DNA from: Bacteroidota bacterium | GTDB taxonomy: Bacteria > Bacteroidota > Bacteroidia > Palsa-965 | Direction of reading: 5' to 3' | Assembly: GCA_020402865.1 (NCBI GenBank) | Contig: JADBYT010000028.1 | Span: 1-64,000, forward strand | DNA length: 64,000 nucleotides | In this document: positions 8,386 to 17,665 of the stretch, piece by piece | Layout: the number at the start of each line of letters is the position of its first letter | Position numbering within the stretch: the stretch's first letter is position 1 | Notes under the pieces: model-generated | What the model was told of the DNA's origin: nothing | What the model saw: the letters and a program-made list of their open reading frames with translations, nothing else | Database searches by the model: none | Program-made: the position numbers and the translations under genes

Positions 8386-9045
8386 ATGGTGCTGGCACAA
8401 ACCCTGAGCCTTTTTCGTCGCGAGCTGCTTACCGAGCAGCGCCGCAAGTATGCGTTTTTCGGGGTGCTGCTGTATGTGGTGGCTACGGTGTTTGTGAGCC
8501 GCTACAGCTTTCGCGTGGTGCGCGATGTGCCTACGTGGAATGCGCTGTTCTGGATTATTCTGCTTTTTGCCTCGGTAATTGCGGTGGCGCGGAGTTTTGC
8601 GCAGGAAAGCAGCGGACGCATGCTCTACCTCTACACCCTGGCCGATCCGCGTGCCGTGCTGTTTGCCAAACTGCTTTATAACTCGCTTTTAATGGTGGTG
8701 CTGGGGCTTACCGGGCTGGCCGTGTTTGGCATTGTGGTAAACTATCCGGTGGCCGATACGCCGCAGTTTCTGCTCACGCTGGTGCTGGGCTGTACGGGGC
8801 TGGCGGGCACGTTTACGCTCATTTCGGCCATTGCGTCAAAAGCGGGCAACAACTTTGCGCTTATGTCGGTGCTGGGCTTTCCGGTGGTGCTGCCTATGCT
8901 GCTGGCCATTATCCGCGCTTCGAAAATGGCGGCCGATGGGACGGGCTGGGATGGCGCAGCCATGTATCTGGGGATAATAATCGCGTTAAACGTGATCGTT
9001 GTCACGCTTTCCGGCCTGTTATTTCCGTACCTTTGGCGCGATTAA
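8386..9045 (+). CDS. ccmB: Heme exporter protein CcmB
   Basis: 219 aa with six hydrophobic segments. It starts VLAQTLSLFRRELLTEQRRK, the characteristic CcmB amphipathic N-terminus, and contains FAQESSGRMLYLYTLADP near residues 65-82, a CcmB signature. CcmB is the membrane subunit of the CcmABC(D) complex that releases holo-CcmE during cytochrome c maturation. ATG 8386 is chosen because the upstream start at 8350 lies before a promoter-like element. First gene of the ccmB-C-D-E-F run. The ATPase gene ccmA is not adjacent and must be elsewhere if present. Confidence 0.88.
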   Translation: MVLAQTLSLFRRELLTEQRRKYAFFGVLLYVVATVFVSRYSFRVVRDVPTWNALFWIILLFASVIAVARSFAQESSGRMLYLYTLADPRAVLFAKLLYNSLLMVVLGLTGLAVFGIVVNYPVADTPQFLLTLVLGCTGLAGTFTLISAIASKAGNNFALMSVLGFPVVLPMLLAIIRASKMAADGTGWDGAAMYLGIIIALNVIVVTLSGLLFPYLWRD

Positions 9046-9062
9046 AAAAGGCAACTGTATTT

Positions 9063-10094
9063 ATGAAACTATCCTGGTGGAAATGGGCTTGTGTTGTGCT
9101 GCTGATCTACACCTTTGTCGCCGGCCTGCTTGTGCCGATGGCGCCGGGCATTCTCCGCGTTTCGCCCGATAACCTTTCCACCGCCGCAGCGCCGTTTACG
9201 GTAAAAATTACCGGCTACAACACCCGCTTTGCTTCCAACCAGCAAAGCCTTCAGGCCTGGCTGCTCAACGATACAACGAAGGTGGCCGCCACCACCGCCA
9301 AAGCCCTCAGCGAAACAGAAGCCGAACTTACCTTCCCTGCCCTCGCCCCGCTCAAAAACCCGCTTTTTGATCTTTTCATAAACGATGATGCCGACGGCAC
9401 AATGGTAATGGCCAGCGCCATAGCCACATCCGACAGCGTTTCGGCCATAAGCCCCGTTAGCCGGATTAAGGTTAAAAACGTGGATGAAGATTACTTCGCT
9501 TTCCCTTTCCAGCACATCCTTTACGAATCCATCCGCAACCTGTTTTTCCACGTACCCATGTGGTTTGCCATGATTGCGTTAATGGCTTGGGCCGTGTTTA
9601 ACAACATCCGCTACCTGCGCGGCGGGCAGCTGAAGCATGATATGATGGCCGCCGAAGCCGTAAACGCAGGTCTTTTGTTTGGCGTACTCGGCTTGCTTAC
9701 CGGTTCGCTCTGGGCGCGAGCTACATGGGGCAGCTGGTGGGTGGATGATATTAAACTTAACGGCACCGCCATAACCATGCTGGCCTACATGGCTTACGTG
9801 GTGCTGCGCGGCGCGGTTGACGATGAACAGAAGCGCGCACGCATATCGGCCGTGTACAGCATTTTTGCGTTTGTAATGATGCTCGTGCTTATTGGCGTGC
9901 TGCCCCGGCTTAGTGGCAACGACTCGCTGCATCCCGGCAACGGCGGCAACCCCGCTTTCGGACAGTATGATCTCGACAGCCATTTGCGCGCTGTGTTTTA
10001 TGCTGCCTGTATGGGCTGGATTTTACTCGGCTTCTGGGTTTATACGATCCGTTTCCGCATCCGTTTACTTTCCGAAAAAATACATCACGCATAA
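9063..10094 (+). CDS. ccmC: Heme handling protein CcmC (CcsA-superfamily)
   Basis: 343 aa. CcmC places heme on CcmE in the periplasm. The C-terminal two thirds carry six membrane spans and the tryptophan-rich heme-handling motif WATWGSWWVDD-like at about residue 219. Compared with proteobacterial CcmC (about 245 aa), this protein has an extra extracytoplasmic domain of about 100 residues after the first span, a form common in Bacteroidota. ATG 9063 is used; the upstream in-frame ATG at 9033 lies inside ccmB. 17 bp separate it from ccmB. Confidence 0.85.
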   Translation: MKLSWWKWACVVLLIYTFVAGLLVPMAPGILRVSPDNLSTAAAPFTVKITGYNTRFASNQQSLQAWLLNDTTKVAATTAKALSETEAELTFPALAPLKNPLFDLFINDDADGTMVMASAIATSDSVSAISPVSRIKVKNVDEDYFAFPFQHILYESIRNLFFHVPMWFAMIALMAWAVFNNIRYLRGGQLKHDMMAAEAVNAGLLFGVLGLLTGSLWARATWGSWWVDDIKLNGTAITMLAYMAYVVLRGAVDDEQKRARISAVYSIFAFVMMLVLIGVLPRLSGNDSLHPGNGGNPAFGQYDLDSHLRAVFYAACMGWILLGFWVYTIRFRIRLLSEKIHHA

Positions 10095-10096
10095 AC

Positions 10097-10333
10097 ATGC
10101 GCAAAATGATAAAACGCTTTTTACTTTTTCTCGCTCCGGCATTGTTAACGGCTCACACAGCCACTGCACAAAATGCCGATCAGCAAATTGCCCGATCGCT
10201 GCAGGAAAATGGATCGTTTAACGTCGTGCTGGTTTGTATTGGCATTGTGCTTATCGGCCTGCTCATTGCCATTATCCGCCTCGACCGCAAAGTATCAAAA
10301 CTCGAAAAAGAACAACAAGCCAGGCAGTCATGA
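10097..10333 (+). CDS. ccmD: CcmD-like small membrane protein
   Basis: 78 aa: a signal-like first hydrophobic segment (residues 7-24), a short polar stretch, a single membrane span (about 44-61), then a charged coiled-coil-like tail (LDRKVSKLEKEQQ). Size, topology and position between ccmC and ccmE identify it as the CcmD-type partner that helps release holo-CcmE. It starts 2 bp after ccmC and overlaps ccmE by 4 bp (ATGA). Confidence 0.75.
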   Translation: MRKMIKRFLLFLAPALLTAHTATAQNADQQIARSLQENGSFNVVLVCIGIVLIGLLIAIIRLDRKVSKLEKEQQARQS

Positions 10334-10725
10334 AAAAGACGCACATCATAAGCATTATTATTATTGCAGCCGCCATTGTATTTCTGGTGAGCATGCTCAG
10401 CAACTCAAGCACCTACGCCGATTTTAATGAGGCCGCAAAACTTGGCCCCGATGAAGACGTACACGTAGCCGGCCAATTAGTGCGCACAAAGCCTATGGAA
10501 TACAACCCGCAGGTTGATCCCAACCGCTTTGTGTTTTATATGACAGACCGCAACAACGTGGAGCGCAAAGTGGTGCTGCTCAAATCAAAACCGCAGGACT
10601 TTGAGCGCACACCGCAGGTAGTAGCCATTGGTTCCATGAAAGGCAATGAATTTGTGGCCAAGGATGTATTGATGAAATGCCCGTCGAAATACAACGACGG
10701 TAAAGGCGAAATGGCCAATAAATAA
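10330..10725 (+). CDS. ccmE: CcmE heme chaperone, cysteine (CXXXY) type
   Basis: 131 aa from ATG 10330, which overlaps the ccmD stop. An N-terminal membrane anchor (5-24) is followed by the OB-fold periplasmic domain, with VHVAGQLV and FYMTDRNN strands typical of CcmE. In classical CcmE heme is bound covalently through a histidine in an HXXXY motif. Here the corresponding site reads KCPSKY, with Cys117 and Tyr121, so this is the CXXXY variant. That variant is known in some anaerobes and archaea that use reduced Ccm systems. The longer upstream frame is rejected. Confidence 0.88.
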   Translation: MKKTHIISIIIIAAAIVFLVSMLSNSSTYADFNEAAKLGPDEDVHVAGQLVRTKPMEYNPQVDPNRFVFYMTDRNNVERKVVLLKSKPQDFERTPQVVAIGSMKGNEFVAKDVLMKCPSKYNDGKGEMANK

Positions 10726-10739
10726 GCAGCACAAGGAAT

Positions 10740-13481
10740 ATGGAGTACATCGGCGAGCAGCCATTGTGGGGAATTGTAGGGCACTGCAGCGTGGTGCTGG
10801 CTTTTGTAACGGCTCTCTTTTCGGCAATTGTAAACTTCCTGCGCACACGCGATAAGCTGGGCGAGGACAACTGGCGGAAACCGGCACGTATTATCTATTA
10901 CACCCATTTCATCGCCGTAGCCAGCATTTTCTTTACGCTGCTGCTTATGATCTGGAACCACCGTTTCGAGTATCAGTATGTATGGCAGCACTCCAAGCGC
11001 GACATGGCCATGAACTATATCCTGGCCTGCCTCTGGGAAGGACAGGAAGGCAGCACGCTGCTCTGGCTTTTGTGGCATGCGGTAATCGGACTTATACTGA
11101 TACGTACAGCCAGAGAATGGGAAGCGCCTGTAATTACAGTGGTTTCGCTGGTGCAGGTTTTCTTAGCCATGATGCTGCTGGGCTGGTATTTTGGCGATGT
11201 ACATGTGGGCAGCAGTCCGTTTACACTCATCCGCGAGCGCGAAGAAAACATTGGATTGCCGTGGACCTTCAAAGCCGATTACCTCACTACCATTCCCGCA
11301 TTTGCCGACGGGCGCGGACTTAATCCGCTGCTGCAGAATTACTGGATGACCATTCACCCGCCCACGCTGTTTCTGGGTTTTGCGCTGGTAACCGTTCCTT
11401 TTGCGTTTGCCCTGAGTGCGCTCTGGCTCAAGCGCTGGAACGACTGGCAGCGCCCTGCCCTGCCCTGGGCCTTTACCGGTGTGGGCATTCTGGGAATCGG
11501 CATTCTTATGGGCGGTGCGTGGGCGTATGAATCGCTGAGCTTTGGCGGTTTCTGGGCGTGGGATCCGGTTGAAAATGCGTCGCTCGTGCCCTGGCTAACG
11601 TTGGTAGGCGCCGCGCACGTAATGCTCATTTACCGCATCAAAGGACAATCGCTGTTTACCACACTTTTCCTCAGCATTATTTCCTTTTTGCTCATTGTGT
11701 ATTCCACCTTCCTCACCAAAAGCGGCGTACTTTCCGAAACATCGGTACATGCGTTTACCGAAGACGGACTGAATCACGAATTGGTGTGGTTTATGTCGTT
11801 TTTCCTCTGGCTCTCAGTCTTGCTGTTTTTGCCAAACCGTATTTCACGAATGATTTATTCGGGCGCAGCGGTGATGTTCGGGGTGTTGTTTGCAATGAAT
11901 ATGATTGCGCCGGCCATGCTGGTTTTTCTGATTATTTCGCTGGCCGGTCTTATTTACGGCTACCGCAAGCAGTTTAAGCAACCGGGCGAGGAAGAAGAAC
12001 TCTGGTCGCGCGAGTTCTGGATGTTTATCGGGTCGCTGCTGCTTACGTTTGTGGCAGTTATTGTAATTGTGTACACTTCATCGCCGGTAATTAACCGCTT
12101 CCTGCGCATCGGGCCTGTGCACGATATGTTTCACTGGCTGTATGATCTGGCGCCCGGCAACGGTATGCTCAAACAGCTTGCCGAGGCTAAAATGGCGCCG
12201 GGCAACGATGTGGTGGATTTTTACAACCGGTGGACCATTCCGTTTACCGTGCTCATTGTGTTGCTGGTGGCAGTAACGCAATACTTCAAATACAAAAAAG
12301 ATGAATTCGGGGTGTTTGCGAAAAAGATACGCCGCTCGTTCTTTATCAGCGCAGCCATTTCGCTGCCCCTGATGGTGTTTTTGTATTTCAATGCCGATTG
12401 GAGCGAGCCCGGTTTCGATCGCGGATACATGAGCATAATGAATGCGCTGCTGCTGTTTGCCTCGGTGTTTGCGGTGCTTTCGAACAGCGATTACTGGTAC
12501 AAAATCCTGAAAGGCCGCATCAAAAGCGCAGGTGCTTCCATTGCGCACATCGGTTTTGGTTTGCTGCTGCTGGGCGCGCTTATTTCGACCTCAAAGAAAG
12601 ACACCATTTCGCAGAACACATCGGATATTGATGTGCGCTCCATTGATCAGAGCGGCGACAATGCGGCCAATATTTTCCTGCGCCGTGGCGATGTAATGCC
12701 GATGGGCGATTACATGGTGCGCTACACCGGCCGCGAATACAAGCTGGTTGACGGCACGCCTTATGTGTATTTCAATGTGGATTACATGAAAAAGGATGCG
12801 GCAGGTCAGCTTGAAAACGCCTTTACCCTACGCCCGTTCATCCAGCTCAACGAGCGTATGGGCAATGCCGCCGAGCCCGATACGCGCCACTACCTGCACA
12901 AAGACATTTACACCTTTATCAAATTTGTGCCCATGACCTCGCTGCAGCCTCCCGGCAAAGACGAAAACAGCGATTACAGCACACCCAAAAACCACACCGT
13001 GGTGCCCGGCGATACCATTGCTGCCGACAACAGCATTGCCGTGCTCGATTCCATTTACTCGGTACGCAACAACAGCGAACTCAACCTTGCACAGTCCGAA
13101 GTAGCCATTGCCGCCCGCTTCCGCGTTACAGGCCGCTCCAATGCCGAGGGCGATCTGAAAACCACCACGCTAACCGGCTATTTCGTAGCCGACACCGCCA
13201 CCGGCCGCACACGGCAAATTGATGCCCGCGATAATGACCTCGGCCTGAAACTCACATTCTACAAGGTAAATCCGCAAAACGGCCGCATTGATGTGTACGC
13301 CTCCGAGCAAAACAACGTAAAGCGCGATTTCATTGTAATGGAAGCCACCATTTTCCCGGCCATCAATATTCTGTGGATTGGCTGTCTGGTGATGTTTTTT
13401 GGAACGATGCTGGCCGTGCGCGAACGCTGGAAAACACTGCGTAAAAAGCCGGCAGACACATTGCCCGAAAACCAGGCCTGA
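10740..13481 (+). CDS. ccmF: CcmF-type cytochrome c heme lyase
   Basis: 913 aa, a large polytopic CcmF/CcsA-superfamily protein that with CcmH normally attaches heme from CcmE to apocytochrome c. The WWD domain GGFWAWDPVENASLVPWL is at about residue 265. Flanking histidines include HPPTLFLG near 205 and NHELVWFMSFF near 345. The C-terminal part has a large extracytoplasmic domain (about 640-870) and a final membrane span. It begins 14 bp after ccmE. No ccmG or ccmH follows. A longer-than-proteobacterial CcmF (about 650 aa) is usual in this phylum. Confidence 0.92.
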   Translation: MEYIGEQPLWGIVGHCSVVLAFVTALFSAIVNFLRTRDKLGEDNWRKPARIIYYTHFIAVASIFFTLLLMIWNHRFEYQYVWQHSKRDMAMNYILACLWEGQEGSTLLWLLWHAVIGLILIRTAREWEAPVITVVSLVQVFLAMMLLGWYFGDVHVGSSPFTLIREREENIGLPWTFKADYLTTIPAFADGRGLNPLLQNYWMTIHPPTLFLGFALVTVPFAFALSALWLKRWNDWQRPALPWAFTGVGILGIGILMGGAWAYESLSFGGFWAWDPVENASLVPWLTLVGAAHVMLIYRIKGQSLFTTLFLSIISFLLIVYSTFLTKSGVLSETSVHAFTEDGLNHELVWFMSFFLWLSVLLFLPNRISRMIYSGAAVMFGVLFAMNMIAPAMLVFLIISLAGLIYGYRKQFKQPGEEEELWSREFWMFIGSLLLTFVAVIVIVYTSSPVINRFLRIGPVHDMFHWLYDLAPGNGMLKQLAEAKMAPGNDVVDFYNRWTIPFTVLIVLLVAVTQYFKYKKDEFGVFAKKIRRSFFISAAISLPLMVFLYFNADWSEPGFDRGYMSIMNALLLFASVFAVLSNSDYWYKILKGRIKSAGASIAHIGFGLLLLGALISTSKKDTISQNTSDIDVRSIDQSGDNAANIFLRRGDVMPMGDYMVRYTGREYKLVDGTPYVYFNVDYMKKDAAGQLENAFTLRPFIQLNERMGNAAEPDTRHYLHKDIYTFIKFVPMTSLQPPGKDENSDYSTPKNHTVVPGDTIAADNSIAVLDSIYSVRNNSELNLAQSEVAIAARFRVTGRSNAEGDLKTTTLTGYFVADTATGRTRQIDARDNDLGLKLTFYKVNPQNGRIDVYASEQNNVKRDFIVMEATIFPAINILWIGCLVMFFGTMLAVRERWKTLRKKPADTLPENQA

Positions 13482-13574
13482 TTTACACAACCGTTAAATT
13501 CGCCGCTGTACGGAAGCGTACAACGCAGGACGTTGGTATGAATTAGCTTTGCTGCAGTAAACTACTGTTGCAAA

Positions 13575-13925
13575 ATGCCCGGACAAATTTTCTTTTACAC
13601 CGGCCTTGCCCTGCTTGCCGTGCACGAACTGGACGCCATGCGTTGCCGCGAATGGCGCATCTTCCCCGGCCTCTCGCTGCTGAGCGATAAAACCGGGCAG
13701 CTCATTTTTATTCTTGCACATGTGCCGCTGTTTGTATGGATTTTCATGCAACTTGGCAGCAGCAATCAGGCTGTATTTATGCAGCGTTTCAGCGTGTTTA
13801 TGATTATTCACCTGGTTTTGCACGTGCTGTTTCTGATGCATAAAAACAATGCATTCAAAGATATACTTTCGTGGGCGATAATTATTGGAGCGGCGGTTTG
13901 CGGGAGTTTTTACCTTTTGCTGTGA
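13575..13925 (+). CDS. Small four-span membrane protein (possibly DUF6713)
   Basis: 116 aa with four hydrophobic segments and a conserved-looking N-terminal HELDAMRCREWRI stretch that could hold a metal or acidic pair at the membrane edge. I recall similar short proteins under DUF6713, with low certainty. No function is known. TAGCTTTG at 13544-13551 upstream matches the -7 promoter consensus. It is 93 bp after ccmF and may be independent of it. Confidence 0.65.
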   Translation: MPGQIFFYTGLALLAVHELDAMRCREWRIFPGLSLLSDKTGQLIFILAHVPLFVWIFMQLGSSNQAVFMQRFSVFMIIHLVLHVLFLMHKNNAFKDILSWAIIIGAAVCGSFYLLL

Positions 13926-13957
13926 CAAACAATAGCGCCGCAAAGCAGTTGTGAAGT

Positions 13958-14797
13958 TCAATTACTTTCCACCTCCATACTCACTTTCCCTGTTTTCGCA
14001 TCGAGCGTAATGTATAGTGTTTCAGGGCGCAGGAAGCGGTATTCGATGCGGAAGTATTGTTTGGTAATGATATATGTAACTTTTTCCGGGGACTCAATGA
14101 AAATAATCCCTTTTTCAAAGAGCGAATCCGTTTCGGTAGTTACAGACGAATGCCCTACACGTATATCAAAACAATAACCGGAACCCATTAATAAATGGAA
14201 TGGCCTTCCGGCTGTATTGAAGGTATCGCCTCGAATAAACACCCCGGTAGTCCAGGTAATATGTTCGTCCCCAAAAGTTCCAATAAGTGTATCCGTTTTG
14301 CGGGCATTAATTACCCTGAATTTCACCACACCCCGTTCAAGATGATTTATGTGAATGGAGTCATCAATACCTTTCCAATACAGAAATGGAAGTTGATATG
14401 TTAGTGGCGAAAGTGAATCAAGCAATTTCTTTTGCTCAGGGGTGTAATTTACCGTTCCTGAGAACCCCAAATCGTCGCAACATTGATAAGGGAAAAAGAA
14501 ATAACCGGAATCAGGCTGAAACCGTGTTAAAATCACCCGGTCGGGCCGGTCTTTATCTTTCACAACCACCGTATCAAATCGTGGCCAATGAACTGCGATC
14601 AGCTTCGCTGAATCGCCCGGGAGTAGAGCCACACCATTCACAAACCATTGCAGGTAATCATTAAACGGAAGGTGATCGAGTTCATCCTGCGGATTTTCGT
14701 CGAGGTAAAACCGAGCCGCTTGTTTTTGCGCTGACGCGCCCATTGCGCAAAACCAAAATAAAACTACTGCAAGATGAATGCGCGATGCCTGAAGCAT
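13958..14797 (-). CDS. Secreted protein of unknown function
   Basis: 279 aa with a clear signal peptide (MLQASRIHLAVVLFWFCAMGASAQ), so exported. The mature part is beta-rich and contains no motif I recognise. It mentions no lipobox and no T9SS sorting tail. It stands alone on the minus strand, convergent with the small membrane protein at 13575. Confidence 0.65.
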   Translation of the reverse strand: MLQASRIHLAVVLFWFCAMGASAQKQAARFYLDENPQDELDHLPFNDYLQWFVNGVALLPGDSAKLIAVHWPRFDTVVVKDKDRPDRVILTRFQPDSGYFFFPYQCCDDLGFSGTVNYTPEQKKLLDSLSPLTYQLPFLYWKGIDDSIHINHLERGVVKFRVINARKTDTLIGTFGDEHITWTTGVFIRGDTFNTAGRPFHLLMGSGYCFDIRVGHSSVTTETDSLFEKGIIFIESPEKVTYIITKQYFRIEYRFLRPETLYITLDAKTGKVSMEVESN

Positions 14798-14820
14798 GGG
14801 GTTAGAATTTCACCGAATAT

Positions 14821-14868
14821 AAAAAACCGCACCATCCTGCACAAAAAGCCATGCAGAAATGGTGCGGC
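14821..14868 (-). terminator. Intrinsic terminator for the SDR remnant
   Basis: A stem of about 9 bp (CCGCACCAT / ATGGTGCGG on the plus strand) has an inner CTGCA/TGCAG helix. On the minus strand it is followed by T6. It lies directly downstream of the truncated SDR copy at 14894. Confidence 0.75.
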
Positions 14869-14893
14869 AAATTACATAACCGGCAAAGCGGAC

Positions 14894-15250
14894 TTAGTAA
14901 GTCGCTTTCACAAACGCATCCAGTCCGGTGGCTTTGCGGCCGAGCAACTGTTCAAGCGTATCGCCTGCATTATCGAAATCGCCGTTTTTCATGGCGGCGG
15001 CAAAGCCGGTTGACATGACCACAACGTGATCGGGCAGGCCTGCGCCTTTGAGTACATTTTCAAACACATCGGCAGGCGCATCGGTGCAGGCAACTGTTTT
15101 GCCGCAGTGCGCACTCAGGCTGGCAGCCACATCGGCAATGCTGCAGGATGAAATTTGAACAGCCTCTAAATCCCGGTAAAGAAAATAGAATCCCCTGTTA
15201 ATTCTATTCGCTGCGTAAACAAAACCCGTATAAAATCCGTTTTGAAACAC
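14894..15250 (-). pseudogene. Truncated NmrA/SDR-family copy (C-terminal remnant)
   Basis: The frame encodes only the last 80 or so residues of an NmrA-like oxidoreductase. From IADVAASLSAH to LEQLLGR it matches the intact gene at 17666-18523. The DNA at 14944-15143 matches 17717-17916 with six differences in 200 bases. The Rossmann N-terminus (GATGHLG) and most of the protein are missing, and the first 35 codons to 15250 are unrelated. The final 13 codons differ more from the intact copy than the core does, so the tail may belong to an older paralogue. It retains a terminator at 14821-14868. Confidence 0.85.
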
Positions 15251-15252
15251 TG

Positions 15253-17592
15253 ATGAGCAGCATCCGGATTTACATAGTTGTTATCATTCTTTTTCAGTCT
15301 ATCCCAACGCCTGTGAACGGGCAAAATGGAGTGTGGACCTGGATGAAGGGAACCACTGTACCCGATTTTCCCGGTAATTACGGAATACAAAATGTACCTT
15401 CTCCGGCTAATGAACCACCTGCATTGTATGAAGCTGCTGAATGGACAGACCTGAACGGGAACTTCTGGATTTTTGGCGGCATTCTGACGGGTAGCAGCGG
15501 CGGAGTCTATAATTCGGCACTGTGGCGTTTTGACCCGATAACGAACAACTGGACGTGGATGAAAGGCCCTTCGTCATTTTCAGCCACAAGTGTTTTTGGC
15601 ACTCAGGGCGTGCCTTCTCCAGCCAATTATCCTTCGGGGAGAGGCTTTGGTGCTGTAAGCTGGACTGACCTTGCCGGCAATCTCTGGCTTTTTGGCGGAT
15701 GCGGTCTTGACGGTAACGGTTCCGATACCTATCTCAATGAATTGTGGATGTATAACATTACCACCAATGAATGGACTTGGATGGGCGGATCGCTTACGGG
15801 AAATTCACCGGGAAACTTTGGTACGCAAGGTGTACCTGCTCCTTCAAACTGGCCTCCCGGAAAGTGCGAAACATCGGTTTCCTGGGTTGATGGAAATGGG
15901 GATCTATGGACATATGGAGGACTATCTTTACCACCTGTAAATAGTTATGATGATGTCTGGCGCTACAACATCGCAACAAACACATGGACCTGGATGAGCG
16001 GTCAGACACCGAACCCGTCAATTTCGTTTACCCAGCCTAATTACGGCATACTTGGAGTTCCCTCGCCGGCAAATACACCGGGAACCCGTCAGGCATACGC
16101 GCACTGGCAAGACACTCAGGGCCGGTTCTGGATGTTTGGCGGTTATCCGGTTGCGGGAAGTCCGCTAAACAATACAGCTGATATGTGGATGTATGATCCA
16201 ACAACCTTGCTCTGGACCTGGATGGCGGGAACGTCAACGACCTCATTTTCTCCCACTTTCACATCAACCTGTTTACCCGGAGGCGTTCCGGCAGGAACAC
16301 TGGAAGACAGAGCGTGCTGGACAGATGCATGTGGAAGATTTTGGTCGATGTCAACCTCCGGGATCTCCGGCAATTATTCGCACCTCTGGTTTTTTGACCC
16401 AACCAACCTGCAATTTACCTGGGTAACGGGTACACTATCCAATTCGCCTCCGGCTGTTTACGGCACACAGGGTGTTCCGGCTCCTGCAAATTATCCGGAC
16501 GGGATTTTAGGTTCAAACGGATTTGTATCGGCACAAGGCGATTTGTGGCTGTTTGGTGGTCTTTTACAATCTGGTGCAGGCTCAGGCACCAACTTGCTCT
16601 GGCGATATCAGCCGGATGCACAATGCTCCGGAGGCGGTATAATTGCAAATCTTACCGTAAATGCCGACAGTACAGGATGCGCTCCTTTTTCGATGCCATT
16701 TTCGGCTTCCGGTGCTAATGCGGGACTCGTTTTTGAATGGGACTTCGGTGATCCGGCTGTGAACTCAGATACAGCCACGGGCAGCAATCCGTTTTATGTA
16801 TATACCACACCCGGGATTTATACGGTAACGCTGGTTACCTCAGTTACAGGATGTGCAGGTGCGGGAGACACCAGCACATTGCTTATTCAGGTGCTGCAAC
16901 CTCCTGCAGTATCACTCGGCAACGATACCATTCTTTGTCCCGGTCAAACACTTACGCTTACTGCCGGAAACCCCGGAAACATTTACAGTTGGAACACCGG
17001 AGCTACTACTCAAACCATTTCCGTTGATCAAACCGCCCTGTATGCGGTAAGTGTGAATGCACAAGGCTGCATCGCAACCGACAGTATTTCGGTTACACTG
17101 CTTCCCGGCTCAGAATTGCCCGCTGCCGCTACGCTTTGCGGTTCATTAACTGGTCTTATTCTTGATGCCGGAAATTCAGGCACAGCTTACCTTTGGAACA
17201 CTGGCGATACTTCCCGTGCCATTACAGTAAATGAGCCGGGCATATACAGCATAACGTTTACAACCGCAAACTGCATCATTACCGACAGCATTGAAGTAAC
17301 CGGCAGCGTGGGCGAAGGAAATGTTTACATCCCCAACAGTTTTACCCCCAACGGCGACGGCTTAAACGACCGGTTCAGCGGTGTTGGTGAAGACTTTACC
17401 AGTTACCACCTCGTAATTTTTAACCGCTGGGGCGAGTTGATTTTTGAAACCCCTGACCCAGACGGCTGGGATGGAAATTATGCCGGACAGCGCGCCGAGA
17501 GTGATGTGTATGTATATCTGTTTTCTTACTCCAGCGCCTGCACAGGAGGGAAAGTAGTTGACCGCCGCGGAGCAGTGACGCTTATCCGGTAA
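15253..17592 (+). CDS. Kelch-propeller, PKD and CHU_C (T9SS type B) secreted protein
   Basis: 779 aa with a signal peptide. Residues about 25-450 hold six to seven Kelch-like repeats, each with a W-T-W-M/FGG pattern and a GTQGVPSPANYP-type linker. Residues about 466-543 form a PKD domain (VFEWDFGD), followed by two Ig-like segments with SWNTGATTQTI/LWNTGDTSRAI. The last 90 residues are a gliding-motility-associated C-terminal domain (SFTPNGDGLNDRF, then FNRWGELIFE and GWDGNYAG), which by family knowledge is the type B signal for T9SS export. It lies between the truncated and intact SDR copies. Confidence 0.88.
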   Translation: MSSIRIYIVVIILFQSIPTPVNGQNGVWTWMKGTTVPDFPGNYGIQNVPSPANEPPALYEAAEWTDLNGNFWIFGGILTGSSGGVYNSALWRFDPITNNWTWMKGPSSFSATSVFGTQGVPSPANYPSGRGFGAVSWTDLAGNLWLFGGCGLDGNGSDTYLNELWMYNITTNEWTWMGGSLTGNSPGNFGTQGVPAPSNWPPGKCETSVSWVDGNGDLWTYGGLSLPPVNSYDDVWRYNIATNTWTWMSGQTPNPSISFTQPNYGILGVPSPANTPGTRQAYAHWQDTQGRFWMFGGYPVAGSPLNNTADMWMYDPTTLLWTWMAGTSTTSFSPTFTSTCLPGGVPAGTLEDRACWTDACGRFWSMSTSGISGNYSHLWFFDPTNLQFTWVTGTLSNSPPAVYGTQGVPAPANYPDGILGSNGFVSAQGDLWLFGGLLQSGAGSGTNLLWRYQPDAQCSGGGIIANLTVNADSTGCAPFSMPFSASGANAGLVFEWDFGDPAVNSDTATGSNPFYVYTTPGIYTVTLVTSVTGCAGAGDTSTLLIQVLQPPAVSLGNDTILCPGQTLTLTAGNPGNIYSWNTGATTQTISVDQTALYAVSVNAQGCIATDSISVTLLPGSELPAAATLCGSLTGLILDAGNSGTAYLWNTGDTSRAITVNEPGIYSITFTTANCIITDSIEVTGSVGEGNVYIPNSFTPNGDGLNDRFSGVGEDFTSYHLVIFNRWGELIFETPDPDGWDGNYAGQRAESDVYVYLFSYSSACTGGKVVDRRGAVTLIR

Positions 17593-17621
17593 TTAGTTGT
17601 ATTGAGAAAATAGCAGACAAA

Positions 17622-17655
17622 CAAATCGGCCTGAACATTCATTCAGACCGATTTG
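17622..17655. terminator. Bidirectional hairpin terminator
   Basis: A 13-bp stem with one mismatch (CAAATCGG-C-CTGAA / TTCAG-A-CCGATTTG) lies between the convergent Kelch/CHU_C gene and the SDR gene. The T-run is weak. Confidence 0.55.
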
Positions 17656-17665
17656 CTTTGCCAGA

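Noticed and set aside
15253-17592. Kelch/CHU_C gene as a mobile element between SDR copies
   Set aside because: No transposase, terminal inverted repeats or target duplications; the SDR copies are unequal in length, so a simple composite transposon does not fit.
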